DNA of 12,206 nucleotides from JBEBBU01 sp041158225 (GCA_041158225.1 JBEBBU010000108.1:1-12206); one strand, 5' to 3'. Shown: positions 1 to 6,945, counted from the stretch's first letter. Translations and numbers: made by a program. The notes: generated by a model not told the origin, from the sequence alone.

Positions 1-41
1 TTGAGCGTGCCTGCCGGGGAGAGAAGTTCTACGCGGGACAT
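1..41 (-). CDS. trhP: U32-family hydroxylation protein, N-terminal fragment (TrhP/YegQ-like)
   Basis: This is the first 13 codons of a gene that runs off the left edge. The visible peptide is MSRVELLSPAGTL. The ELLSPAGTL block is the characteristic start of U32 'peptidase' family proteins and matches E. coli TrhP (YegQ), which helps make 5-carboxymethoxyuridine/5-hydroxyuridine at tRNA position 34, better than UbiU or RlhA as I recall them. The ATG (complement of 39-41) has an AAGG Shine-Dalgarno (complement of 50-53) 8 bases upstream. A TAGAAT -10-like hexamer lies at the complement of 72-77, with no convincing -35. The gene is divergent from cysM. The family call rests on a short but distinctive stretch. 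Which U32 paralogue it is remains less certain, since the rest of the protein is not visible. Confidence 0.7.
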   Translation of the reverse strand, partial: MSRVELLSPAGTL

Positions 42-81
42 GGAGGATGCCTTACAATGTTGCAAACGCACATTCTAAGCC

Positions 82-85
82 AAGG
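82..85 (+). promoter_or_regulatory. Ribosome binding site that decides the cysM start
   Basis: AAGG lies 9 bases before the TTG at 95. The alternative in-frame ATG at 47 has a GGAGG (42-46) directly abutting it, a spacing of zero that would not work as a Shine-Dalgarno. That ATG would also leave only 5 bases between cysM and the divergent U32-family gene. Together these favour initiation at TTG 95. Confidence 0.5.
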
Positions 86-94
86 TATCGAACA

Positions 95-997
95 TTGCTT
101 AATTTTCCTACGATAGAAACATTGGTGGGACATACGCCTCTGGTGAGGCTGCAGCGGCTTGCTGCAGATAGCGGGAGTCTGGTTCTGCTCAAGCTTGAAG
201 GCCAGAACCCTGCCGGATCAGTCAAGGACAGACCGGCACTCAGCATGATCAGCCGTGCTGAGGCCAGAGGGCTGATTCAGCCTGGTGACCGCCTCATTGA
301 GGCCACCAGCGGCAATACCGGTATTGCACTGGCCATGGCGGCAGCGATCAAGGGCTACCGTATGACACTGATCATGCCAGACAATATGAGTCAGGAACGG
401 CAGGACAGTATGCGTGCCTACGGCGCAGAAATCATTCTAACGCCTGCTTCCGGAAGCATGGAGGCTGCTATTGACCTGGCGCGTGCCATGGAAGCGGATG
501 GATATGGACGCATACTTGACCAGTTTGCAAATAGTGATAATCCTCAGGCCCATTTTGAAGGCACGGGCCCTGAAATCTGGCAGGATACCAAGGGGCAGGT
601 CACACACTTTGTTTCATCCATGGGTACCACGGGTACCATTATGGGGACTTCGCGCTATCTGAAATCCATGAATCCTGCTGTGCGGATTGTGGGTGTGCAG
701 CCTGAAGGTGATGCACGTATTCCTGGTATCCGGCGTTGGCCTGAGGCTTATCTACCTGGTATTTATGACCCGCAGTGTGTCGACGAAATCCGTCTGGTAG
801 GCCAGCATGATGCCGAATCCATGGCTAGGCAACTGGCGCGAAAGGAAGGCATTTTTGCAGGCATTTCCTCTGGTGGGGCGGTCAGCATTGCTTTGCAGCT
901 GGCAAGGGAAACCGACGATGCACTTATTGTTGTCATTGTCTGTGATCGTGGAGACCGCTATCTCTCAACGGGTGTATTTTCGGAAGAAGAGCGATGA
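95..997 (+). CDS. cysM: Cysteine synthase B (O-acetylserine sulfhydrylase B)
   Basis: This PLP enzyme makes cysteine from O-acetylserine and sulfide; the CysM isoform can also use thiosulfate. From TTG 95 it has 300 residues, close to E. coli CysM (303). The N-terminus then aligns with the family: FPTIETLVGHTPLVRLQR near residues 4-21. The PLP lysine is K44 in NPAGSVKDR. The substrate loop EATSGNTG spans about 69-76, and the phosphate-binding MGTTGT is near 180. IPGIRRWP and the C-terminal CDRGDRYLSTGVF are hallmarks of CysM rather than CysK. An in-frame ATG at 47 would add 16 residues with no family counterpart, and I consider it unlikely. The stop overlaps the rlmD start by 4 bases (ATGA), so the two genes are translationally coupled. 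Identity is secure; the exact start is moderately secure. Confidence 0.95.
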   Translation: MLNFPTIETLVGHTPLVRLQRLAADSGSLVLLKLEGQNPAGSVKDRPALSMISRAEARGLIQPGDRLIEATSGNTGIALAMAAAIKGYRMTLIMPDNMSQERQDSMRAYGAEIILTPASGSMEAAIDLARAMEADGYGRILDQFANSDNPQAHFEGTGPEIWQDTKGQVTHFVSSMGTTGTIMGTSRYLKSMNPAVRIVGVQPEGDARIPGIRRWPEAYLPGIYDPQCVDEIRLVGQHDAESMARQLARKEGIFAGISSGGAVSIALQLARETDDALIVVIVCDRGDRYLSTGVFSEEER

Positions 998-2328
998 GCC
1001 GATCCAGAAAACGCAAGGTAATGCCTTCAGAGCCAGACAGGTCTACGATTGGGGGGATGGCGCACGATGGGCGTGGCGTTGCACATGCCGGAGAACGCAC
1101 GGTATTTGTTTTTGGCGCTTTACCTGGCGAGGATGTGAGTTTCCTCTATACCCAGCAGAAGCGGGAAATTGGTGAAGCCTATACTGTAGAGGTTCATGCT
1201 GCATCACCTGACAGGGTGAAACCTCAGTGCGAACACTATGGTATCTGCGGCGGCTGTATACTCCAGCATCTTGATGCCGACAGACAGATTGATTTCAAAC
1301 AGAATATTCTGGCCGAACAGTTGCGCCGTATTGGCAAGGTTGAGCCAATGCAATGGTGGGTTCCGTTGCGTGGACCACATTGGGGCTATCGCAGCAAGGC
1401 GCGTCTCGGCGTCAAGCATGTGCCGGCAAAAGGGCGGGTGCTGGTCGGGTTTCGTGAGCGTCTGAGCGGCTGGCTGGCCGATATGCATGCCTGTCCAGTG
1501 CTTGATCAGCGTTTTGGCAGTCTACTGGATCCGTTGTCTGAACTGGTAGGACAGATGGCATTGAGAGATCATATTCCCCAGATTGAGGTTGCTGCAGGTG
1601 ATGAGCGTTCTGCACTGGTTTTCCGGATACTGAGGGACATTGAGGAAGCGGATCAAAAGCTTCTCTGCAGTTTTGGCCAGACTCACGGCATGGATATCTA
1701 CCTGCAGAGGGAAGGGCCTGACAGCCTCATCTGTATTTCTGGAGAGCCTGTGCCGTTGCGTTACTCTCTGCCAGCCTATGACATTCACTTCGAGTTCCGT
1801 CCTGTTGATTTCACCCAGGTCAATCTGGCACTGAACCGGCTGATGATCCAGCGGGTGCTGGATACGCTGCCTCTGAACGCGGAAGCCTGTATGCTGGATC
1901 TGTTTTGCGGTCTTGGTAATTTTACTCTGCCACTGGCCAGACAGGTCGCCCAGATCACAGGGGTTGAGGGGGGGCGTGAAGCGGTTGAACGCGCCAGACA
2001 CAATGCACGGATTAATCACATTGACAACGCGGTCTTTCATGTGGCAGACCTGACCCGGTCTCAACTGGAGGTGCCATGGGCTACACGGCAGTACGATGCG
2101 GTGCTGCTGGACCCATCGCGTGCCGGCGCGCTTGAGATTCTGGAATGTGTACCTTACTGGCGCGCTCCCGTCATACTTTATGTGTCCTGCAATCCAGCTA
2201 CATTGGCGCGAGATGCTGCCGTACTGGTGCACGAGCATGGTTATCGCCTGGAAAAAGCTGGTGTGATGGATATGTTTCCGCATACCGGTCATGTTGAATC
2301 CATGGCACTGTTTACCCGGGTCTGGTAA
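994..2328 (+). CDS. rlmD: 23S rRNA (uracil-1939-C5)-methyltransferase RlmD
   Basis: It methylates U1939 of 23S rRNA with S-adenosylmethionine (formerly RumA). The 444-residue protein has the full architecture. An N-terminal TRAM RNA-binding domain covers about residues 10-68. The [4Fe-4S] cysteines are C79, C85 and C88 (CEHYGICGGC) and C167 (HACPVLD). A central domain with FTQVN (273-277) precedes the Rossmann methyltransferase domain, with DLFCGLGNF (302-310) binding SAM and LDPSRAGALE near 362-371. The catalytic nucleophile is C399 in YVSCNPATLARD, and the general base is E435 in GHVES. All key residues are present. It starts inside the cysM stop codon, and its own TAA shares a base with the next ATG, so it is the middle gene of a three-gene unit. 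The cysM-rlmD order is also known in Pseudomonas, where relA follows; here a transpeptidase-like gene follows instead. Confidence 0.97.
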   Translation: MSRSRKRKVMPSEPDRSTIGGMAHDGRGVAHAGERTVFVFGALPGEDVSFLYTQQKREIGEAYTVEVHAASPDRVKPQCEHYGICGGCILQHLDADRQIDFKQNILAEQLRRIGKVEPMQWWVPLRGPHWGYRSKARLGVKHVPAKGRVLVGFRERLSGWLADMHACPVLDQRFGSLLDPLSELVGQMALRDHIPQIEVAAGDERSALVFRILRDIEEADQKLLCSFGQTHGMDIYLQREGPDSLICISGEPVPLRYSLPAYDIHFEFRPVDFTQVNLALNRLMIQRVLDTLPLNAEACMLDLFCGLGNFTLPLARQVAQITGVEGGREAVERARHNARINHIDNAVFHVADLTRSQLEVPWATRQYDAVLLDPSRAGALEILECVPYWRAPVILYVSCNPATLARDAAVLVHEHGYRLEKAGVMDMFPHTGHVESMALFTRVW

Positions 2329-2813
2329 TGGCCATTCATTCGTTACGGGTCAGCATCCGTGAGCAGCGTCTGACTCTTCTCAATGAGCAGGCGCAGGTGA
2401 TGCGTGATTACCCTGTTTCTACGGCGCGCAACGGTCCGGGGGAACAGAGGGATTCGGGATGTACCCCACGGGGATGGCATGCTGTGCGCGCTGTCATAGG
2501 TCATGGTCTGCCAGAAAATACTGTATTCAGGGCGCGCAGGCCTACGGGCGAATACTATGACGCCGAGCTTGAGGCCCGCTATCCCGGCCGCGACTGGATA
2601 CTCGGACGCATACTCTGGCTGGGAGGGCTTGAGCCGGGTGTGAACCGTTACGGTCATGTGGATACCGGATCAAGGTATATCTATATCCATGGAGCACCTG
2701 AGCGGGGCGTTGATGGTACGCCCCAGTCGCATGGCTGTATCCGTATGCGCTGTCACGATGTGGTTGAACTGGCAGGTATGATTCGCGCCGGACTGAGGGT
2801 TCAGGTTAACTGA
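2328..2813 (+). CDS. YkuD-fold L,D-transpeptidase family protein, no signal peptide
   Basis: This is a 161-residue protein consisting of little more than one YkuD (L,D-transpeptidase catalytic) domain. The active-site signature is intact: H121 (YIHG), then SHGCIRM with S134, H135, the nucleophile C137 and R139. The upstream GCTPRGWH (44-51) and YGHVDTGSRYIYIHG are also family-typical. Family members normally cross-link peptidoglycan stems (3-3 bonds) or attach or release envelope lipoproteins in the periplasm. This one starts MAIHSLRVSIREQRL, with no hydrophobic segment, Tat motif or lipobox, so a cytoplasmic location or unusual export is implied. The start is fixed by the TAATG overlap with rlmD. 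The stop overlaps that of convergent psd by 8 bases. Family membership is strong; substrate and location are unknown. Confidence 0.88.
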   Translation: MAIHSLRVSIREQRLTLLNEQAQVMRDYPVSTARNGPGEQRDSGCTPRGWHAVRAVIGHGLPENTVFRARRPTGEYYDAELEARYPGRDWILGRILWLGGLEPGVNRYGHVDTGSRYIYIHGAPERGVDGTPQSHGCIRMRCHDVVELAGMIRAGLRVQVN

Positions 2814-3690
2814 TGCCCTGAACTTTTCCCAGGCGTTTGCCCATACGGACTGGGGAACCTGCCTGCAATCCCTCATCCAGTGTTGCCCTGTCCTTGCCAA
2901 ACAGTACGATAATGGTAGAGCCCATGTTAAACCTGCCCATTTCCTCGCCCTTGCCGAGCTGCAGGCATTCTTCACCCTGATAGAACCAGTGGCGGATATC
3001 GGAGCGGGTTGGCGGGGTCACTTCGCCGTGCCATACCGTTTCGATACTGCCAACAAATATAGCCCCTACCAGTATCAGTGCCATAGGGCCTGCTTCCGTA
3101 TCAAAACAGGCAATGACCCGTTCATTGCGTGCGAACAGGCTGGGTATGGTGTTGGCAGTTGCCTGATTGACGCTGAAAAGCTTGCCAGGTATATGACTCA
3201 TGGAGGAAAGGGAGCCTGCGAGAGGCATATGCAGGCGATGATAGTCGCGGGGCGAAAGATAGATCGTCGTGAAGCTGCCATCAGCATACTGGGCCGCCAG
3301 TTGTTCATCGCCTCCGAGTAGCGTCAGTAGCGAGAAGGTTTGTCCTTTGGCCTGTAACAGACTGTCTCCGTTAATGCTGCCACATTCGCTGATGACGCCG
3401 TCTGCCGGTGATACCCAGGTGTCGGGAGATGGGTCGATGGGCCTGGCGTCAGGGCGCAGGGCGCGGGTGAAAAAAGCGTTGATGGTAGGGTAGTGCTCAA
3501 GTACAGGGTCTTCGGCCAGTCCAAGATCAATATTGAACTTCCTGACAAGAAGACGGATGACAGGACGACTGATGACAGGACAGCGCGAGCGCGTCATGCG
3601 GTGGGCAATGGATGACAGCAGGTGCTGTGGCAGCAGGTGCTGCAGCATGGCAAAAGCTATTTCGGGTAGCGGAGCTTTCCAGTTGATCAC
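2806..3690 (-). CDS. psd: Phosphatidylserine decarboxylase proenzyme
   Basis: It converts phosphatidylserine to phosphatidylethanolamine at the inner membrane. It is made as a proenzyme that self-cleaves between Gly and Ser to create a pyruvoyl group. The 294-residue protein has the cleavage motif FNMGSTIIVLFG with G257/S258, giving a beta chain of 257 and an alpha chain of 37 residues. The self-cleavage triad is D97 (SPADGVIS), H154 (YHRLHMP) and S258. LFARNERVI and VGSIETVWHGEV are strongly family-specific. The start is GTG (complement of 3688-3690), 13 bases after the glyK stop. An ATG a few bases upstream is out of frame. It is the last gene of the sgaA-hprA-glyK-psd run and converges on the transpeptidase-like gene with an 8-base stop overlap. 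The N-terminal region carries two short tandem repeats (see the repeat entries). Confidence 0.96.
   Translation of the reverse strand: MINWKAPLPEIAFAMLQHLLPQHLLSSIAHRMTRSRCPVISRPVIRLLVRKFNIDLGLAEDPVLEHYPTINAFFTRALRPDARPIDPSPDTWVSPADGVISECGSINGDSLLQAKGQTFSLLTLLGGDEQLAAQYADGSFTTIYLSPRDYHRLHMPLAGSLSSMSHIPGKLFSVNQATANTIPSLFARNERVIACFDTEAGPMALILVGAIFVGSIETVWHGEVTPPTRSDIRHWFYQGEECLQLGKGEEMGRFNMGSTIIVLFGKDRATLDEGLQAGSPVRMGKRLGKVQGIS
3556..3581. repeat. Two-copy 11-bp direct repeat, 15-bp period, inside psd
   Basis: GATGACAGGAC occurs at 3556-3566 and again at 3571-3581. On the coding strand it gives the pentapeptide echo PVISR-PVIRL in the N-terminal part of Psd. The reading frame is kept because the period is a multiple of three. 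It may be a small slippage duplication. Confidence 0.6.
3616..3642. repeat. Two-copy 12-bp direct repeat, 15-bp period, inside psd
   Basis: CAGCAGGTGCTG occurs at 3616-3627 and 3631-3642, and encodes QHLLP-QHLLS near the Psd N-terminus. Pseudomonas-type Psd proteins, as I recall them, have a similar LLPHHLLS motif, so part of the similarity is ancestral rather than a recent duplication. Confidence 0.6.
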
Positions 3691-3703
3691 GGGGCATTCC
3701 GGG

Positions 3704-4672
3704 TCAGGGTTGAAGGGGGGATGGCATGGTCATGCCACAAAACTCATGATCCTGATCGAGTGTCAGAACCATGTCAGCTCTTGTGGGCATTTCTGCAAGC
3801 TGATGTCGCGTCAGTCTTTCGTAATGCATGATGAACCTGTCAAGTTCGGTTGCAGTCATCAGGTGGCCACCTGTTTCGCCCGAAGCCTCCAGTTTTTCAC
3901 GGAGCTTCTGTTCCTGTAGGCCCCGCCAGCATCTGATGGACGCAAAATCAGGTATTTTCAGCATGATCAGGCAATCCAGTCGCTGGAAAAGCCGTGCATA
4001 GTCATCACCAAGCCGGGTATTGACGTATCGGCGCCAGGCACCATCAGGGTCTTCCTGCTGTTCCAGCAGGTTGATTGCTGTGGACAGGGCGGCTTCCTTT
4101 TCCGGGACAGCGCCTACACACCAGCCTTCAAACAGTATGATGTCGACCGGTGCCTTGCACGGGCGCCATCTGTTTTCAGGCAGGCGGTCGTCAGTAGCCT
4201 TGTCGAATACGGGTAGCCTGACATCGTGAGTACCTTCACTGCTGGATGCAAGCCTGTCGAATAACTGCTGTCCCAGTGCTATATCATGTGTGCCAGGGAC
4301 GCCGCGTGTCGCCAGCAGTGGATGTATCTGCCTGGCAAGGCATTGTCGTGTCGATCGGTCATGATAAAGGTCATCAATGGACAGAACCGCCACGTTCAGG
4401 TGATGCTGTACTTCAAGAATACGGGCGAGAAAGGCGCAGAGCGTGGATTTACCTGAGCCCTGGGCACCATTGATGCCCACGATCAGTGTAGAAGCGTTGC
4501 CTTTGGTCTGATGACGCGCCGCTATCCATGTGGCCAGGGGCAGATAGACTGCGGCCAGTGCCTGTGAGCGTCCAGCATCAATGCACTGATGCTGCATTTC
4601 CTCGGCAAACGCCAACCTCAGGTCTGGACTGGCGTCCTCAAGCAGGATACTGCCAGGCCAGTGAGACTGCAT
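3704..4672 (-). CDS. glyK: D-glycerate 3-kinase, plant-type (GLYK family)
   Basis: This predicted P-loop kinase phosphorylates D-glycerate to 3-phosphoglycerate, feeding glycolysis/gluconeogenesis. The protein has 322 residues. Walker A is GAQGSGKS at 69-76, preceded by the strand STLIVGIN. LSIDDLYH (97-104) is the Walker-B-like/substrate Asp region. RGVPGTHD (123-130), PVFDKA (154-159) and FEGWCVG (181-187) mirror motifs of plant chloroplast glycerate kinase and its yeast relative Tda10. The C-terminal half has the helical region with RWRGLQEQKLRE-like character. It is unrelated to the bacterial GarK/GlxK or serine-cycle glycerate 2-kinases. The start abuts the hprA stop with no gap, and an AAGGTGG in the last hprA codons serves as ribosome binding site. 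Substrate is inferred from family resemblance plus the two upstream genes, which make D-glycerate. An uncharacterised kinase of the same superfamily is the alternative. Confidence 0.82.
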   Translation of the reverse strand: MQSHWPGSILLEDASPDLRLAFAEEMQHQCIDAGRSQALAAVYLPLATWIAARHQTKGNASTLIVGINGAQGSGKSTLCAFLARILEVQHHLNVAVLSIDDLYHDRSTRQCLARQIHPLLATRGVPGTHDIALGQQLFDRLASSSEGTHDVRLPVFDKATDDRLPENRWRPCKAPVDIILFEGWCVGAVPEKEAALSTAINLLEQQEDPDGAWRRYVNTRLGDDYARLFQRLDCLIMLKIPDFASIRCWRGLQEQKLREKLEASGETGGHLMTATELDRFIMHYERLTRHQLAEMPTRADMVLTLDQDHEFCGMTMPSPLQP

Positions 4673-5644
4673 TCATACCACCTTGTCCGCTGGTATATGC
4701 CCATCAAAAAAGGCAGTAAGGTTATCAATAACCCGCATACCCATGGCAATCCGTGTTTCCTCCGTGGCACTTCCCAGATGGGGCAGCAGCACGGCATTCT
4801 CCAGCGCCAGCAGTCCAGGATGGATATTGGGTTCGCCCTCAAAAACATCCAGTCCGGCACCACGGATGACGCCAGTTTTCAGCGCTTCCACCAGCGCGGC
4901 ACTATCGACAACATCACCGCGGGCAGTATTGATGAGATAGGCTCCAGGTTTCATCATGGCCAGACGCTCAGCGTTGATGAGATGGCGGTTGGCCTGACTG
5001 CCGGGGCAGTGCAGCGCTACAAAGTCAGCGCTGGCAAGCACGGCTTCAACGCTGGGCATTGCCGTAGCACTGACTTCAGCGGCCAGCTCTGGCGCTACCG
5101 GTGCCGGATCAAAGAAAACAACAGGCATGCCAAAACCATGATGTGCTTTCCTCGCCATGGCTCGGGCAATCCGGCCAAATCCAATCAGACCCAGTGTTTT
5201 GCCGGTGACCTGAGTGCCCAGCATATGGGTCGGGCGCCAGCCAGTCCAGTCGCCACGCCGCAGCTCACGTTCACCTTCACCACTCCGCCGGGCAACGGCA
5301 AGCATCAGCAGCATGGCAATATCAGCGGTGCTGTCAGTCAGGACATCAGGCGTATTGGTGACGGTCAGTCCCTGGCGTCTTGCGGCTTCAATGTCGATAT
5401 GGTTGAAGCCTACACCAAAGTTGCCGAGTATACGGCAGCGTATACCCTCAACGCTGAGTACTTCAGCATTGAGGATATCAGTCACCGTGGGCAGCAAAGC
5501 ATCAGCCTGCTGCAGCGCTGCCTGAAGCTGGGGTTGGGTCATTGGTACGTCACTGGCGTTCAGTTCAACCTCGAACAGTGTCTGCAGGCGCGCTTCAACT
5601 GGCTCGGGCCAACGTCGGGTCACGATGACTTTGGGTCTGCTCAT
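4673..5644 (-). CDS. hprA: Hydroxypyruvate/glyoxylate reductase (D-2-hydroxyacid dehydrogenase)
   Basis: This 323-residue member of the D-isomer-specific 2-hydroxyacid dehydrogenase family is predicted to reduce hydroxypyruvate to D-glycerate, and probably glyoxylate to glycolate. The nucleotide-binding loop is GLIGFGRIAR (152-161). D179 in VVFFDP, at the end of the second Rossmann strand, suggests NADH rather than NADPH. The catalytic residues are R242 (NTARGDVVD), E271 (FEGEP) and H289 (LLPHLGSAT). NFGVGFNHID (75-84) is the substrate-loop signature typical of glyoxylate/hydroxypyruvate reductases (GyaR/GRHPR). It lies 6 bases after sgaA and abuts glyK, so it sits between the enzyme that makes hydroxypyruvate and the one that uses glycerate. 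No strong Shine-Dalgarno is visible, consistent with coupling to sgaA. Family is certain; the substrate is inferred from context. Confidence 0.9.
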   Translation of the reverse strand: MSRPKVIVTRRWPEPVEARLQTLFEVELNASDVPMTQPQLQAALQQADALLPTVTDILNAEVLSVEGIRCRILGNFGVGFNHIDIEAARRQGLTVTNTPDVLTDSTADIAMLLMLAVARRSGEGERELRRGDWTGWRPTHMLGTQVTGKTLGLIGFGRIARAMARKAHHGFGMPVVFFDPAPVAPELAAEVSATAMPSVEAVLASADFVALHCPGSQANRHLINAERLAMMKPGAYLINTARGDVVDSAALVEALKTGVIRGAGLDVFEGEPNIHPGLLALENAVLLPHLGSATEETRIAMGMRVIDNLTAFFDGHIPADKVV

Positions 5645-5650
5645 GGTCGC

Positions 5651-6841
5651 TCAGCCGCGGGGGGCCAGTGGAGCTGCGGTCTTGCGCCAGTATTCGCTGG
5701 CAACAGCAATGCCACTGCCAGGTGTCACTTCGATGCCAGCATCGCGCAGGGACATTTCCACGCCCATCAGTGCGCTAGCCAGCATGAGTTCATTCAGGTC
5801 ACCCAGATGGCCGATACGGAATACCTTGCCTAATACTTCGCTGAGACCTGCGCCCAGAGAAAGCTGGTAGCGATGGTAAGCGTAGTGCATCACATCACGC
5901 GCATCGAAGCCTTCAGGTACGACGATGGCTGATACGGTATCCGAATACCAGCGTGCTTCCTGGGCACACAGCTTGAGTCCCCAGCCTTGGGTAATGGCCT
6001 GGCGCACACCTTCAGCAAGGCGGTGGTGGCGGGCGTACACATTGTCCATGCCTTCTTCCAGCAGCAGATCCAGCGCCTTGCGCAGGCCGTACAGCAGTGG
6101 AATGGAGGGTGTGTAAGGAAAAAAGCCACCAGCGTTGTGAACAATGTGATCCTGAATGTCAAGGAACGCACGATGGCACTTTGCGCTATGGCGGGCTTCA
6201 AGGGCTTTCTGGCTGAAGCAGGTCAGGGAAAGCCCCGCTGGCAGCATAAAGCCTTTCTGTGATCCGCTGATGGCAACGTCAACCTGCCATTCATCCATCC
6301 TGAACTCAAGAGAGCCAATGGAACTGACGCCATCAATAAAGAACAGGGCAGGATGCGCTGCATCATCAATAGCTTTGCGCACAGCTTTCAGGTCATTGGT
6401 CACGCCCGTGGCTGTCTCGTTATGACATACCAGTACCGCCTTGATTTCATGCTGGCTGTCGGCACGGAGACGCGCTTCAATATCTGCGGGTTCAACGCCA
6501 CGTCCCCACGGAATTTCCACATATTCGACTTCGATGCCAAGACGTTTGGTCAGATCAATCCAGAGGTGGCTGAACTGGCCAAAACGATAGCTGAGTACCT
6601 TGTCGCCGGGAGAAAGGGTATTGGTAATGGCGATTTCCCATCCAGCCGTTCCTGTTGAAGGAAAGATGAAGCACTGCCCTTTTTCTGTGCGGAAGATCTG
6701 TTTCAGATCTTCCAGGAGCGGCGTGACCAGTTTGGGAAAATCAGGCCGGCGATGGTCTTCCATTGGAACGTGCATGGCATTGAGCACGGAATCCGGAACA
6801 TTGGTGGGACCTGGGATGAACAAGTGTGTACGGCCAGCCAT
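5651..6841 (-). CDS. sgaA: Serine--glyoxylate aminotransferase
   Basis: This class V PLP aminotransferase moves the amino group of serine to glyoxylate, giving hydroxypyruvate and glycine (EC 2.6.1.45). The protein has 396 residues, the usual length. It opens with HLFIPGPTNVP, has the cofactor loop PSTGTAGWE (61-69), the PLP-contacting FFIDGVSSIGS (167-177) and the PLP lysine K196 in ISGSQKGFMLP. The SGSQKG context and the central FPYTPS resemble methylotroph SgaA and plant/animal AGT1 rather than phosphoserine aminotransferase. Alanine-glyoxylate activity is also possible in this family. It is the first gene of the sgaA-hprA-glyK-psd unit, 104 bases after lolD. A GAGG ribosome binding site lies 11 bases before the ATG, and a candidate promoter with an inverted repeat lies further upstream. 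Confidence 0.93.
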   Translation of the reverse strand: MAGRTHLFIPGPTNVPDSVLNAMHVPMEDHRRPDFPKLVTPLLEDLKQIFRTEKGQCFIFPSTGTAGWEIAITNTLSPGDKVLSYRFGQFSHLWIDLTKRLGIEVEYVEIPWGRGVEPADIEARLRADSQHEIKAVLVCHNETATGVTNDLKAVRKAIDDAAHPALFFIDGVSSIGSLEFRMDEWQVDVAISGSQKGFMLPAGLSLTCFSQKALEARHSAKCHRAFLDIQDHIVHNAGGFFPYTPSIPLLYGLRKALDLLLEEGMDNVYARHHRLAEGVRQAITQGWGLKLCAQEARWYSDTVSAIVVPEGFDARDVMHYAYHRYQLSLGAGLSEVLGKVFRIGHLGDLNELMLASALMGVEMSLRDAGIEVTPGSGIAVASEYWRKTAAPLAPRG

Positions 6842-6900
6842 GAGAAAGATTACCTCTTGATTATTGATGCATTGTGTTTGGATGATGGTTTTCAGATGGG

Positions 6901-6930
6901 ATTATCTCACCAAATGGCAGGTGACGACAA
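6901..6930 (-). promoter_or_regulatory. Candidate sigma-70 promoter of the sgaA operon
   Basis: Read on the minus strand, TTGTCG (6925-6930) is followed by an 18-base spacer and GATAAT (6901-6906). The -10 matches the consensus at 5 of 6 positions; the -35 keeps TTG. Predicted transcription would begin near 6893-6895, giving an untranslated leader of about 50 bases before the sgaA ATG. It sits in the 104-bp gap after lolD, so the glycerate genes can be expressed separately from fur-lolCD. It was picked by eye. Confidence 0.5.
6907..6924. repeat. Inverted repeat filling the promoter spacer (possible operator)
   Basis: TCACC and GGTGA form perfect 5-bp arms around an 8-bp centre. The 18-bp element exactly fills the gap between the predicted -35 and -10 hexamers of the sgaA promoter. 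This is the classic place for a repressor, or for an activator that distorts a long spacer (MerR type). A weak hairpin at the end of the lolD transcript is the alternative, but no T-run follows it. No regulator gene is adjacent. Confidence 0.4.
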
Positions 6931-6945
6931 ACCGTGATGTTGGCT

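Noticed and set aside
40..78. A 12-codon reading frame (MEDALQCCKRTF) with two adjacent Cys codons just before cysM, resembling an attenuation leader peptide.
   Set aside because: It lacks a well-placed ribosome binding site, no terminator/antiterminator hairpins follow, and the same DNA holds the start and Shine-Dalgarno of a divergent U32-family gene on the other strand. The two Cys codons are probably chance.
1522..2292. A 256-codon open frame on the minus strand inside rlmD.
   Set aside because: It is antisense to the conserved methyltransferase core. No ribosome binding site or recognisable domain.
4589..5833. A 414-codon open frame on the plus strand opposite glyK, hprA and sgaA.
   Set aside because: The opposite strand encodes three proteins with complete catalytic motifs and perfect operon spacing. 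The long frame is a by-product of their codon use and its translation resembles no family I know.
6842..6945. A riboswitch (for example glycine) in the leader of sgaA.
   Set aside because: The predicted leader is only about 50 bases and shows no conserved multi-helix fold or terminator stem.
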